A DNA stretch of 49,109 nt from an uncultured Flavobacteriaceae bacterium. GTDB lineage: Bacteria > Bacteroidota > Bacteroidia > Flavobacteriales > Flavobacteriaceae. A program made the translations under genes and the position numbers. The notes under the pieces were generated by a model. It was not told the origin of the DNA. It saw only the letters and a list, made by a program, of their open reading frames with translations, and ran no database searches. Below are positions 17,368 through 25,797 of this stretch, one piece after another. Location: positions 1 through 49,109 of the forward strand of contig CALDUF010000051.1 of the NCBI GenBank assembly GCA_937923515.1, read 5' to 3'. Within the stretch, counting starts at the first letter, position 1. Every line of letters begins with the position of its first letter.

Positions 17368-18580
17368 CCGGAGAAATTTTAGTAATAATATACGATGGTA
17401 ATAAAAGCATTAACAAGCACAACAACAATGTGCCAATGTTTAAGCCCAAAACGTAGGTCCAGCTAATATATACTGGCGCTTCAGTTACATAATACACACT
17501 TGGATCTAAGGGAAAAAGCTTAAAGTATTTTTGCGCAAATAAAAACCCCAAGCCTAAAACATTACCCCAAAACAAGCCTAAAATAATTAAGTAAGCCGCG
17601 TTGTACAAAAACAGTTTTCTAATACTCCAATTAGAGCTTCCTAAGGCTTTTAAAATACCAATCATTTGGGTGCGCTCTAAAATAAGCACCAACAGCGCAG
17701 TTATCATGTTAATACCTGCAACCAAAACCATAATACCTATAATACCATAGATGTTGGTATCAAAAATTTTTACCCATTCAATAATTGAATAAAATTTTTC
17801 GTTAATAGTCGATGTATTTAATGTTGATGGTGTGTTTTGGTATAACGCAACGCCCATGCGTTCTATATCATCATAATTGTTTATAAACACTTCAAAATTA
17901 CCTATTTGGTCTTCTTTCCATTTGTTGATACGTTGAATGTGTCTTAAATTACCAATAAGATACTGTGCATCAAAATCTTGAAACCCCGAACTGTAAATAC
18001 CAACAATATTAAAACTGATGATATTTGGTGGTTTTTCGGTATCGTCTTTTAAGAAATACATTTGAAACGTATCGTTTAACTTAAAACCCAACCTATCGGC
18101 CAAATATTTAGAAATCAATACCTCTTCACTCCATTTTTTTTCAAAAAGCGGTAACCTGCCTTCAAGTAAAAATTCTTTAAAATACCTCCAATTATAATCG
18201 CTACCCACACCTTTTAAAATGGCGCCTTCAAAATCGGTTTCGGTACGAATTACTCCAAATTTTGTAGCTACAGCTTGTATATGGCTTACACCTTCTATTG
18301 CTGTAAATTCAGGATAAAAAGCTTGATTTTTAGAAATTGGCACTACACTTTCTTGTGATGCATTACTATCGTAATTTGTAATGGTAGCATGCCCATTAAA
18401 CGCCACTACTTTATCGCGTATTTTTTCTTGTAAGCCTACACCTGTTGCAATGGCAATCATCATCACAACCATGCCGATAGCTATAGCAGCAATACCAATT
18501 TTTATTATTGGTGCCGAAATACTACTTTTATACGCTTTACTACCAATAATGCGTTTTGCTATAAAATACTCGTAATTCAA
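17345..18580 (-). CDS. ABC transporter permease, LolC/LolE family
   Basis: A 411-residue permease with the MacB/FtsX layout: one N-terminal membrane helix (about 22-46), a large periplasmic domain (about 47-275) and three C-terminal helices (about 277-300, 328-352 and 372-395). This type, with a LolD ATPase that is not in this window, releases lipoproteins from the inner membrane for transport outward. The start is TTG at 18580: family members begin MNYE-FIAKR, no upstream start fits. Its start codon lies only nine bases from that of the divergent NamZ gene, and its 3' end overlaps the lipoprotein gene. Confidence 0.88.
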   Translation of the reverse strand: MNYEYFIAKRIIGSKAYKSSISAPIIKIGIAAIAIGMVVMMIAIATGVGLQEKIRDKVVAFNGHATITNYDSNASQESVVPISKNQAFYPEFTAIEGVSHIQAVATKFGVIRTETDFEGAILKGVGSDYNWRYFKEFLLEGRLPLFEKKWSEEVLISKYLADRLGFKLNDTFQMYFLKDDTEKPPNIISFNIVGIYSSGFQDFDAQYLIGNLRHIQRINKWKEDQIGNFEVFINNYDDIERMGVALYQNTPSTLNTSTINEKFYSIIEWVKIFDTNIYGIIGIMVLVAGINMITALLVLILERTQMIGILKALGSSNWSIRKLFLYNAAYLIILGLFWGNVLGLGFLFAQKYFKLFPLDPSVYYVTEAPVYISWTYVLGLNIGTLLLCLLMLLLPSYIITKISPVKAIRFE

Positions 18581-18589
18581 ACTTCTGTG

Positions 18590-19873
18590 ATGACTTTTAA
18601 AGATCTTTTCAAAAATACAGTTTTCCCTTTAATAATTGGGATGGTTTTAGTGCTGATTTCATGCGGAAACGTAAAGAAAACTGAGGATGGAAGGTTGGTA
18701 AAGAACATTGAAGAAGACCTGAAACAAGTTCAGGGTGACACAAGTGTTATTGTTGGTGCTAACAGAACAGCATTGTATTTGCCGCTTTTAAAAGGAAAAC
18801 GTTTGGGTGTGGTTGCTAACCAAACTTCGGTAATATTTAACAAGAGTGCCGCATTACAAAACACAACTCGCAATGGCAATTATACACACCTAGTAGATTC
18901 ACTTTTAAGTTTAAACATTACCATTAAAAAAGTGTTTTCTCCAGAACATGGGTTTCGTGGAAAAGCTGATGCTGGTGAATTGGTTGAAGATGGTATAGAT
19001 ACCAAGACTAAACTACCCATTGTGTCCTTACACGGTAAAAACAAAAAACCAACAAAAGCGCAATTGGAGGGTTTGGATATTGTGGTGTTTGACATTCAAG
19101 ATGTTGGCGTTCGGTTTTACACGTATATCTCTACGCTTCACCACGTTATGGAGGCCTGTGCAGAACATAATATTCCTGTTTTAATTTTAGATAGACCTAA
19201 CCCTAATGGACATTATGTAGATGGGGCCACTTTAAAACCCAAATACAGTAGCTTTTTGGGCATGCACCCTATTCCCTTAGTGCATGGTATGACTATTGGT
19301 GAATACGCTAAAATGATTAATGGCGAAAAATGGCTAGCTGGTGGTTTACAATGTGATATAACTGTTATACCTGTTAAGCACTATACGCATGATACTTTTT
19401 ATAGTTTACCAATACGCCCTTCACCAAATTTACCAAACGACCAAGCAATTGCATTATACCCAAGTTTAGGCTTGTTTGAAGGCACTACTATAAATGCTGG
19501 CCGTGGTACGGAGTTTCAATTTCAAAGGTATGGCGCGCCTTATTTAAATAAAGAGATAATGCGTTTTGAATATACGCCTGTTCCTAATTTTGGTGCAAAA
19601 CATCCTAAGCATAAAAATACTTTGTGCTATGGTGAGGATTTAAGGGATGCATCCGTTGAAGGAATGACACTAAAATGGGTTATTAGTGCTTACAAAAATG
19701 CAACTGATAAGTCCAAAATCTTTAACACTAAAAATTTTACCACGCACGCTGGTACCGAATTGTTACAGCAACAGATTGAACAGGGCTTAACCGAAGCTGA
19801 AATTAAAGCCACTTGGCAGGAGGATTTGGAAGCTTATAAAAAAATAAGAGCGAAGTATTTGATATACGATTAG
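18590..19873 (+). CDS. namZ: DUF1343 lipoprotein, exo-N-acetylmuramidase NamZ-type
   Basis: A 427-residue lipoprotein of the DUF1343 family. Characterised members (Bacillus subtilis NamZ/YbbC, GH171) remove N-acetylmuramic acid from the non-reducing end of peptidoglycan fragments, so it likely works in wall recycling. Signal peptide with lipobox LISC (Cys25), a low-complexity linker to about residue 60, then the domain: KRLGVVANQTSV, FSPEHGFRGKADAGE, FDIQDVGVRFYTYISTLH, LDRPNPNG, and EGTTINAGRGTEFQFQRYGAP. The linker contains a hairpin repeat (18718-18734) read as DLKQVQGD. A GTG one codon upstream (18587) is an alternative start. Confidence 0.9.
   Translation: MTFKDLFKNTVFPLIIGMVLVLISCGNVKKTEDGRLVKNIEEDLKQVQGDTSVIVGANRTALYLPLLKGKRLGVVANQTSVIFNKSAALQNTTRNGNYTHLVDSLLSLNITIKKVFSPEHGFRGKADAGELVEDGIDTKTKLPIVSLHGKNKKPTKAQLEGLDIVVFDIQDVGVRFYTYISTLHHVMEACAEHNIPVLILDRPNPNGHYVDGATLKPKYSSFLGMHPIPLVHGMTIGEYAKMINGEKWLAGGLQCDITVIPVKHYTHDTFYSLPIRPSPNLPNDQAIALYPSLGLFEGTTINAGRGTEFQFQRYGAPYLNKEIMRFEYTPVPNFGAKHPKHKNTLCYGEDLRDASVEGMTLKWVISAYKNATDKSKIFNTKNFTTHAGTELLQQQIEQGLTEAEIKATWQEDLEAYKKIRAKYLIYD
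18718..18734. repeat. CCTGAA/TTCAGG hairpin inside the namZ coding region
   Basis: CCTGAA-ACAAG-TTCAGG, a perfect six-base stem with a five-base loop, within the linker-coding part of the NamZ-type gene. I recall this hairpin as a dispersed intergenic repeat in Bacteroidota. It is in frame and encodes LKQVQ with flanking acidic residues. Confidence 0.55.
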
Positions 19874-20115
19874 TTCTCGATAGTTCTGCTGAGTTTATCG
19901 CAGTCTGATTTCGACCAAAAAAAGGAAATTACGTAAACTGACAGGTTGAAACATTGAATTGAAACTACCTTGGCAGATAGTTGCGTTAGGGATTGAACGG
20001 CATGTTTGAAATCCCCGACGAAGGAGGGATTGAGTAGTGAAAGCCCGACCGAAGCGATCCTGCAAGGTTTTTTTACCTTGTAGGTATGAGCGCAGGTAAC
20101 GCCCAAATAAAACTA
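19874..20115 (+). repeat. long intergenic repeat, copy 3 (best preserved)
   Basis: Spacer between converging genes with no coding content. It shows the most complete form of the family: GTTGCGTTAGGGATTGAACGGCAT at about 19979-20002, then AAGCCCGACCGAAGCGATCC (20041-20060), a strong hairpin (20059-20084) and GCGCAGGTAACGCCCAA to about 20106. The hairpin and end also occur, inverted, at 25431-25480. Because the genes converge here, the hairpin may double as a two-way terminator. Confidence 0.65.
20059..20084. terminator. ten-base-pair hairpin in repeat copy 3
   Basis: CCTGCAAGGT and ACCTTGTAGG pair over ten positions (one G-T) around a six-T loop. It lies between the 3' ends of two convergent genes. 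A U-tract after the stem is absent, so terminator activity is uncertain. Confidence 0.4.
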
Positions 20116-20946
20116 TTAAGGATCTAGCGTTGGTTTGTCATACTTTTGAAAGGGCTGTTTTAATAATTCTACGATGTTTCCGTTTTTTGTTTCATCTGGA
20201 AATACGTCTACGCCGTAAATAATTTTATCTGGGTCTAGTTTCATAAACGTACCAAACAACCTGTCCCAAACCGAGAAGATATTACCGTAATTAGAATCGG
20301 TATAAGGTAATCGGTAATGATGATGCACTTTGTGCATATCTGGAGATACTATTACATAACTTAATATGTTATCTAATTTCTTAGGTAATTTGATATTTGC
20401 ATGATTGAATTGCGTTGCTATGACTGACATGGATTGATATAGCATTACCAAAGCTATTGGTGCGCCGATAACAAAAACCCCTATTAGGGTAAAAACGTAG
20501 CGAATTACACTCTCTAGCGGATGATGGCGGTTTGCGGTTGTGGTATCTACATTATGATCGGTATGGTGTACCAAATGTACCATCCACAGTGGTTTTACTT
20601 TGTGTTCTACCAAATGCGGCAGGTACGCGCCTACCAAATCCATTAAAAACAAGCCTACAACTACGTATAACCAAAGTGGTAATTCTGGTAGCCAATTTAA
20701 AATACCAAAGCCATTGGCGGTAACCCAATCGGACGATTTTAGCAATACAAATGCTAATGGTAAATTAACTATTATGGTGGTTATGGTAAAGAAAATGTTG
20801 GGTATTGCGTGTTTCCATTTTTTATAGGGCTTGCCAAATAATGGCATAATGCCTTCTACAACCCAGAAAAATGTTAAGCCACCAACAATAATAACGGCAC
20901 GGTGGTGCGATGGAATGGTTTCGAAGTAGTTTAGTAGGTTTTCCAA
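20116..20946 (-). CDS. sterol desaturase / fatty acid hydroxylase family protein
   Basis: 276-residue integral membrane di-iron oxygenase. The histidine clusters that hold the two irons are all present: HLVEH (111-115), HLVHHTDH (124-131) and HKVHHH (204-209), with about five membrane helices around them (near 17-37, 50-70, 90-107, 148-175 and 185-203). Substrate could be a fatty acid, carotenoid or other lipid; the family is too broad to choose. It stands alone, downstream end facing the repeat copy 3. Confidence 0.9.
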   Translation of the reverse strand: MENLLNYFETIPSHHRAVIIVGGLTFFWVVEGIMPLFGKPYKKWKHAIPNIFFTITTIIVNLPLAFVLLKSSDWVTANGFGILNWLPELPLWLYVVVGLFLMDLVGAYLPHLVEHKVKPLWMVHLVHHTDHNVDTTTANRHHPLESVIRYVFTLIGVFVIGAPIALVMLYQSMSVIATQFNHANIKLPKKLDNILSYVIVSPDMHKVHHHYRLPYTDSNYGNIFSVWDRLFGTFMKLDPDKIIYGVDVFPDETKNGNIVELLKQPFQKYDKPTLDP

Positions 20947-21046
20947 AAATTTAATTTTCTTTAAATATAACTAAACTTTAAAACTCTCGCAAAGACGCTA
21001 AGCTGTAAAGAGATAGTAACAAAATAAATGCCTTTAGATACTAAAA

Positions 21047-21541
21047 CTAAACTTTAATACGCGCTTTCATGGCTTCAACAATATTGTATGCCGCAGGACA
21101 AATAGCCACATTTTTTAATGTTAGATTTGAAATCTGCTGAAACTTTTTTCTGTTAGTATGCGGAAATTCTCTACAAGCTTTAGGGCGCACATTATAAATA
21201 GAACAGTAATTATCTGCCCCTAAAAAAGTACAAGGCACGCTTTGTAAAACATAGTCGTTATCCTCGTCTACACGCAAATACTGATCTATAAACTGCTGTG
21301 GTTTTAGTTTTAAGAATTTTGAAATACGTTGCACATCTTTATCTGTAAATAATGGACCTGTAGTTTTACAGCAATTGGCACATGTTAAGCAATCTGTACG
21401 TTCAAATTCTTGATCGTGTAGTTCTTGCATTATATAATCTAAATTTTTTGGCGGTTTCTTTTTAAGCTTTGCAAAGAATTTTTTGTTCTCGTTATGTGTA
21501 TCTTTGGCCTGCTTTGGAAGATTCTTTATAATGTCTTGCAT
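21047..21541 (-). CDS. YkgJ family cysteine cluster protein
   Basis: 164-residue soluble protein with the YkgJ metal-cluster pattern: CLTCANCCKTTGP (about 57-69), then CTFLGADNYCSIYNVRPKAC (about 99-118) and the FPHT that follows. The family probably holds a zinc or iron-sulfur centre; its task is unknown. A basic N-terminal region (many Lys) precedes. A short minus-strand spacer of 100 bases separates it from the sterol-desaturase gene; the methyltransferase starts divergently 143 bases away. Confidence 0.88.
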   Translation of the reverse strand: MQDIIKNLPKQAKDTHNENKKFFAKLKKKPPKNLDYIMQELHDQEFERTDCLTCANCCKTTGPLFTDKDVQRISKFLKLKPQQFIDQYLRVDEDNDYVLQSVPCTFLGADNYCSIYNVRPKACREFPHTNRKKFQQISNLTLKNVAICPAAYNIVEAMKARIKV

Positions 21542-21683
21542 GCTGTAAAATTAGACATTTAGTTTTATTAGACCTTTTATACAGATAGAAATTTTAGTAT
21601 CAACATCGATCGTAACCTCTCTAAGCTTCTCATTTTTTTAGAGATGCTTATTTAGCGCTAAACATAGCATAACACCCCTAACA

Positions 21684-22388
21684 ATGAAGGACATTTTTGG
21701 AAAAGCTTTATTAGATTACCATAGCGGCAATTATAGTGAAGATATTATAACATCTACCAATATTTCGGATGAAGATGTATTACCGCTTCCCTATTTGTTT
21801 CGCGATTTTAATGACATGCCCAAGCTAGAGCAAAAGGCTTTACAATTGGCTAAAGGTGCTGTTTTAGATATAGGTTGTGGTACAGGAAACCATAGTTTGT
21901 ATTTGCAACAAAAAGGCCTTGAGGTAAAAGCGATTGATATTTCTAAAGGTGCTATTAAAGTGGCTAAACAACGTGGTGTATTACATGCTAAAGTTGTTGA
22001 TGTTTTAGATGAAGCCGAAAGGTTTGACACGCTACTTTTACTTATGAATGGTACTGGTATTTTTCAAGAACTTATTAAAGTTTCTAAATACTTACAGCAC
22101 TTAAAATCGTTACTAAAACCTAAGGGACAAATTCTTATTGACTCATCTGATATAAAATATATGTATGAAGATGAAGATGGTGGTTTGTGGGTTGATACCA
22201 ATGCAGGCTACTACGGCGAGTTAGATTATTTTATAAGTTATAAAGGTGAAAAAGAACACCCGATGAAATGGCTATACCTAGATTTTGATACTCTAAAACT
22301 AGCTTGCGAAACTGTTGGATTACAATGTGAATTAATTTTAGAAGGCAATCATTTTGATTATTTGGCGCGGTTATCTTTATCATCGTAG
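21684..22388 (+). CDS. class I SAM-dependent methyltransferase
   Basis: 234 residues with the seven-strand methyltransferase fold: motif I AVLDIGCGTGNHSLYL (59-74), an acidic residue at the end of strand 2 (VKAIDIS, about 83), and the LLLMNGTGIF segment in place of motif IV. It resembles the small Methyltransf_25 group; the substrate is unknown. It stands alone, divergent from the YkgJ gene. Confidence 0.85.
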   Translation: MKDIFGKALLDYHSGNYSEDIITSTNISDEDVLPLPYLFRDFNDMPKLEQKALQLAKGAVLDIGCGTGNHSLYLQQKGLEVKAIDISKGAIKVAKQRGVLHAKVVDVLDEAERFDTLLLLMNGTGIFQELIKVSKYLQHLKSLLKPKGQILIDSSDIKYMYEDEDGGLWVDTNAGYYGELDYFISYKGEKEHPMKWLYLDFDTLKLACETVGLQCELILEGNHFDYLARLSLSS

Positions 22389-22680
22389 CGCATTATTTTC
22401 ATCTGTTTTTTGAATTTGTAGAAAATTTAAATCCTCCCAAGCTGTTTAACTATAAATGTTGTTTGTGTAAAAACGACTCCTACCTGTAAATACGCATTAA
22501 GAAAAGTAAAAAAAGCTATACTTAAAGCTCAAAATTGCTTTCAGCTAAATTTAAAGTAATACGTTTTGATTTTGAATTAAAGAAAGCATCTAAAACGTGA
22601 AGTAGTTTAAGGTTGATGCTTTTTAGGAAGTTTTAAAAACGCTTGAGGCACTCATTAAAACACCACTTATAGTGGAGATA
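22389..22680. other. non-coding spacer between converging genes
   Basis: 292 bases with no credible reading frame between converging genes. It holds several polyA/T runs and, at its right end, a small hairpin (22663-22675). I see no copy of the long repeat in it. Confidence 0.5.
22663..22675 (-). terminator. weak hairpin after the DUF4097-like gene
   Basis: CCACT-TAT-AGTGG, a five-base stem just past the stop of the minus-strand envelope gene. On that strand it is followed by TGTTTTAA, a weak U-tract. Confidence 0.3.
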
Positions 22681-24210
22681 TTATTCTATAATTACTTTAC
22701 TATATTTAGCATTAACCGTAACGGTTTTGTTGCTTTCTGAATTACTCTTGGAAAAGGAGCTTACATCACTTTTATTACTAGTATTGTCAGGATGCACTAA
22801 GTAAGAATAATTGCCTTTATAATTAATGTTATACGGTACATTTTTAGGCATTGCAACATAAGCCTTATTGTTTTGAAAAATAAAATTTAAGTTGGTAAAA
22901 GTATCGGCGATATCTAGGATTTTAACATCGCCTATATTACTATCAATTATGGCACTACTTACCACATTATTTATTTTAACGTTAGACGATGTACAGTTAA
23001 GCACCAAATGCTTTACTGTTTTTAATTCGGCTTGCTTTACGTGGTTTAAGTTTAATTCTCCCAAATTCCAATTAGTTACATATACTGGTGCATAAGCAGC
23101 ATTAATGGAAGTATTACTTCCATTAATGCCAGTTGCTTTAAATATAGTATGCGATAAATCGGCTTGCACATCATCTAAAACTGATGCAAATTCTAGCTCG
23201 CCGTGGCGAACATCTACCTTAATTTTTGCCTTTTTAGGCATTCTTATAATAATAGTTTTTTTAAGATGCGAATGCCTGCTTTTATTAGAAAACAGATTTC
23301 TTTGTTTAGAAAATGCCTCACGCTTTTTGGCGAGTTCTGCTCTTTTTTCAGCTAGTTCCGCGCGCTTTTCTGCCATCGTTTCTCGTAGGGCTTCGCGTTT
23401 TTCTTCCATTTCAAATCTTTTTTCTGCTGCCTTCTGCCTTAATTCAGCTTGTTTTTCCTTTCCTTCAACAATACGTTCTGCTTTTCGCTCCATTTTTGCT
23501 GCAAAGCGTTCGCCCCAAGCTGCCATTTTTTCACCAAATTGCTCGCCCCATTCTTTTCCAAATCTCTCACCCCAAGCTTCCATTTTTTTGGCATAGTCCT
23601 TACCGTATTTAGATTCAAATGTATCAGACCATTTTTTTAAATACGCATCACCATCTTTCTTGTAAGCTTTATAATCAAATGCTATAGTATTTACACCATC
23701 GGGTAATTCTGGTAGTTCGGGCATCTCAGGTAGTTCCGGCAATTCGGGCATTTCTGGGAGATCTACAACTTGCAAATTATCAAAATTAAAATCGAAATCC
23801 ATATCTGATAAATCAGCCAATTCAAATTTCAATTCTTTTAATGCACGCTGTACCTCTTCGTTATAATGATTACTCTTATCATCATGCCTTAAGCTAACCG
23901 AATGGTTTGCTCTGGTATTAATAGTCACCAAATCTGTAGTACCATCAACATCAAGTTGCCAGCCTTTAGCAATATGCTCCAACTCTTCTTTAGAGAGTGC
24001 GTTACTCTCCACAAAAGCTTCAATTTGTACTTCGCCTTTGTTCCATGTATCAAAAATAATATTACAATGGCTTGTATTTAAGTCTATAGTAACATCTTTA
24101 TCTACGTTAAAACTTTGCGATACTTTAGTCACTTTTTCTTGCGCTCCCAATGTTACCATGGCAAAACAAGCAAGTAGTGCTATTTTAAATTTTATAATTG
24201 TGTTGTTCAT
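22681..24210 (-). CDS. secreted/envelope protein with low-complexity insert, DUF4097-like ends
   Basis: 509 residues with a signal peptide (cleavage near LGAQ, 21-24). Residues 25-110 and 315-509 are rich in short beta strands and look like the DUF4097/adhesin-type beta-helix often found after an ECF sigma and anti-sigma in Bacteroidota. Between them is an unusual stretch: six Pro-Glu-Met/Leu triplets (152-169), Trp-Gly-Glu-x-Phe repeats (W213, W221, W232), then a long Lys/Glu/Arg-rich helix (about 238-305). Third gene of the sigma/anti-sigma operon, 11 bases after the anti-sigma. Function unknown; the insert is the remarkable part. Confidence 0.75.
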   Translation of the reverse strand: MNNTIIKFKIALLACFAMVTLGAQEKVTKVSQSFNVDKDVTIDLNTSHCNIIFDTWNKGEVQIEAFVESNALSKEELEHIAKGWQLDVDGTTDLVTINTRANHSVSLRHDDKSNHYNEEVQRALKELKFELADLSDMDFDFNFDNLQVVDLPEMPELPELPEMPELPELPDGVNTIAFDYKAYKKDGDAYLKKWSDTFESKYGKDYAKKMEAWGERFGKEWGEQFGEKMAAWGERFAAKMERKAERIVEGKEKQAELRQKAAEKRFEMEEKREALRETMAEKRAELAEKRAELAKKREAFSKQRNLFSNKSRHSHLKKTIIIRMPKKAKIKVDVRHGELEFASVLDDVQADLSHTIFKATGINGSNTSINAAYAPVYVTNWNLGELNLNHVKQAELKTVKHLVLNCTSSNVKINNVVSSAIIDSNIGDVKILDIADTFTNLNFIFQNNKAYVAMPKNVPYNINYKGNYSYLVHPDNTSNKSDVSSFSKSNSESNKTVTVNAKYSKVIIE

Positions 24211-24221
24211 TTTTTGATTAT

Positions 24222-24797
24222 TTAACTAGTTTGTACTGCTTCGTTAGATGAATTTTTAGAAGCATCTAGGGTTTTTAATTGATTTTTTAAGCGATACAAT
24301 AGGTTTAAACGAAATCTTAAATTATCTATTAATGCAGTAATGGTTAACTCTGTAATGCCATTTTCGGTAAGTTCTAGAGACAGTGTTTTATATTCTTGGT
24401 CTAGCGTATTAAGCTGCTCCAGATATCCATCAAACACAACTTTTGTTTCGGCAGTGGGTTTCATTTTAGACAATTCTAAATGTATACTAGCCAAATAATA
24501 ATCTTCCACTTTTTTTAAATCTGGAGATACCTTTCCTAAAGCACCACCATTAAGCGGAATTGTATTATCAGCTACATCAACAGCTCTATCGGGTGTTATA
24601 AATTTATAAGCACCAAAACTCAACCCTATTAATACCACCACACTGGCTGCAATATTTAACCAATTAACTTTTGATGTTGGTTGCGCTTCAGGTAGCGCAA
24701 TTTCAAGTTTTTCAAGAAAACGTGCTTCGTGATTGTTTGGCATATCTTCATGAATTACTTGCGCTTGTTTAAATAAATCTCTAATATCCCGTGCCAT
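24222..24797 (-). CDS. membrane-bound anti-sigma-like protein
   Basis: 191 residues: a short cytosolic N-terminal part (1-43), one membrane helix (about 45-64, WLNIAASVVVLIGLSFGAYK) and a periplasmic helical domain (about 80-185) with no cysteine or zinc motif. Its start overlaps the sigma gene end by 17 bases, which together with the topology points to an anti-sigma factor of the membrane-anchored kind. The downstream gene codes for an envelope protein, fitting a cell-surface stress circuit. Identification rests on context. Confidence 0.7.
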   Translation of the reverse strand: MARDIRDLFKQAQVIHEDMPNNHEARFLEKLEIALPEAQPTSKVNWLNIAASVVVLIGLSFGAYKFITPDRAVDVADNTIPLNGGALGKVSPDLKKVEDYYLASIHLELSKMKPTAETKVVFDGYLEQLNTLDQEYKTLSLELTENGITELTITALIDNLRFRLNLLYRLKNQLKTLDASKNSSNEAVQTS

Positions 24798-25332
24798 TAT
24801 GTGCTGCTTTTAATAGTTCTTGTAATTTTACTTTACCCCTAGATAATTGTGTTCTGGAGGCTACTTCAGTAATACTTAATATTTCTGATATTTCCTTATG
24901 GTCATACCCTTCAATTAAATATAACATTACTACATATTGATATTTTTCAGACAGTCGATTAATTGCCTGTTTAACATCATTTACTGTTATTGTTTCATCT
25001 ACCAACCATTTGTCGTTATGTGCCGTATCAACAACTTTAAGGTGCACCTCTTCTAGTTCTACTAACTGTTGTTTTTTTGATTTCAGAACGTCAATACTTT
25101 TATTAACCACAATACGTTTTAACCAAGCCCCAAAAGTTACCTCAGCCTTATATTGGTGTAGCTTAGAAAACGCCTTAATAAACGCCTCCTGCACCACATC
25201 TTCAGCCTCTTGTGCATCTTTCAAAAACCGCTTCGCCACAATGTACATACCGTTGCAGTACTGGTTGTACAACTGCATTTGCGCCTTACGATTGTTCTGT
25301 TTACATTGTTCAATAATGTCAACTTGAAACAT
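24781..25332 (-). CDS. ECF RNA polymerase sigma factor (SigW-like)
   Basis: 183-residue group 4 sigma factor. Sigma region 2 is about residues 15-82, with the DAQEAEDVVQEAFIKAF element that contacts RNA polymerase and opens DNA. Region 4, about 125-178, is a helix-turn-helix ending in SRTQLSRGKVKLQELL. It heads a three-gene minus-strand operon (sigma, anti-sigma, envelope protein) and would direct that operon and others in response to an envelope signal. Upstream is a 465-base repeat-bearing spacer with no TAnnTTTG box seen next to the start. Confidence 0.92.
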   Translation of the reverse strand: MFQVDIIEQCKQNNRKAQMQLYNQYCNGMYIVAKRFLKDAQEAEDVVQEAFIKAFSKLHQYKAEVTFGAWLKRIVVNKSIDVLKSKKQQLVELEEVHLKVVDTAHNDKWLVDETITVNDVKQAINRLSEKYQYVVMLYLIEGYDHKEISEILSITEVASRTQLSRGKVKLQELLKAAHNGTGY

Positions 25333-25797
25333 GTTATACTTTTGGTTTTCTTGATTGGTTCACTTAAAAGACGAATCAAATCATAAAGTGTTGCAAAAAC
25401 TTTTATTTTTTTTTAAATAATTCTCTATGCATTACCTGCGCTAAGTCCTAAAAGGCTTAAAGAAACCTTGTAGGATCGCTACTGTAGATCTATACGCTAC
25501 AACTGCCTGACTGAAGGTAGGTCTTTTGTTTTTGTCATTCCTAAACAGCCATTAGTTTACGTTGATACCTTCTCCTTTAATTTAAATATTACTTTCTCTA
25601 CACGAAAAAACAAAAGGATACCGCTTCTATTCTAAACGGAAGCCAATTTGCTAACACTCGTTTTATGCTTCAAGATATATTTTATTTTTTCTAGTGGGCA
25701 CCAAAACTATAATACAACAAATCGAAACAAATTACCGTTTCTACTTTACCAATACTAAGGCATAAAGTATATTTGCTGCGCAAAACCCCACACATTC
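25333..25797 (-). repeat. divergent spacer with inverted long repeat, copy 5
   Basis: Spacer between the ECF sigma gene and the DUF2911 gene without coding content. Read on the minus strand, 25480-25431 is AGCGATCCTACAAGGTTTC... ending GCGCAGGTAAT, which lines up with 20053-20101 of copy 3, including most of the hairpin (CCTACAAGG and CCTTTTAGG arms, one mismatch). The match fades beyond about 25500. The rest of the spacer is unassigned apart from a promoter-like box at 25768. Confidence 0.55.
25768..25775 (+). promoter_or_regulatory. putative -7 box for DUF2911 gene
   Basis: TATATTTG fits TAnnTTTG and ends 22 bases before the ATG at 25798. The -33 region shows TTTC at about the right place, not TTTG. 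Confidence 0.45.

Noticed and set aside
22892-23640. Plus-strand open frames opposite the low-complexity envelope gene
   Set aside because: Ser/Phe/Cys-rich translations are the complement of a Lys/Glu/Arg-rich gene. The minus-strand frame has a signal peptide and operon context.
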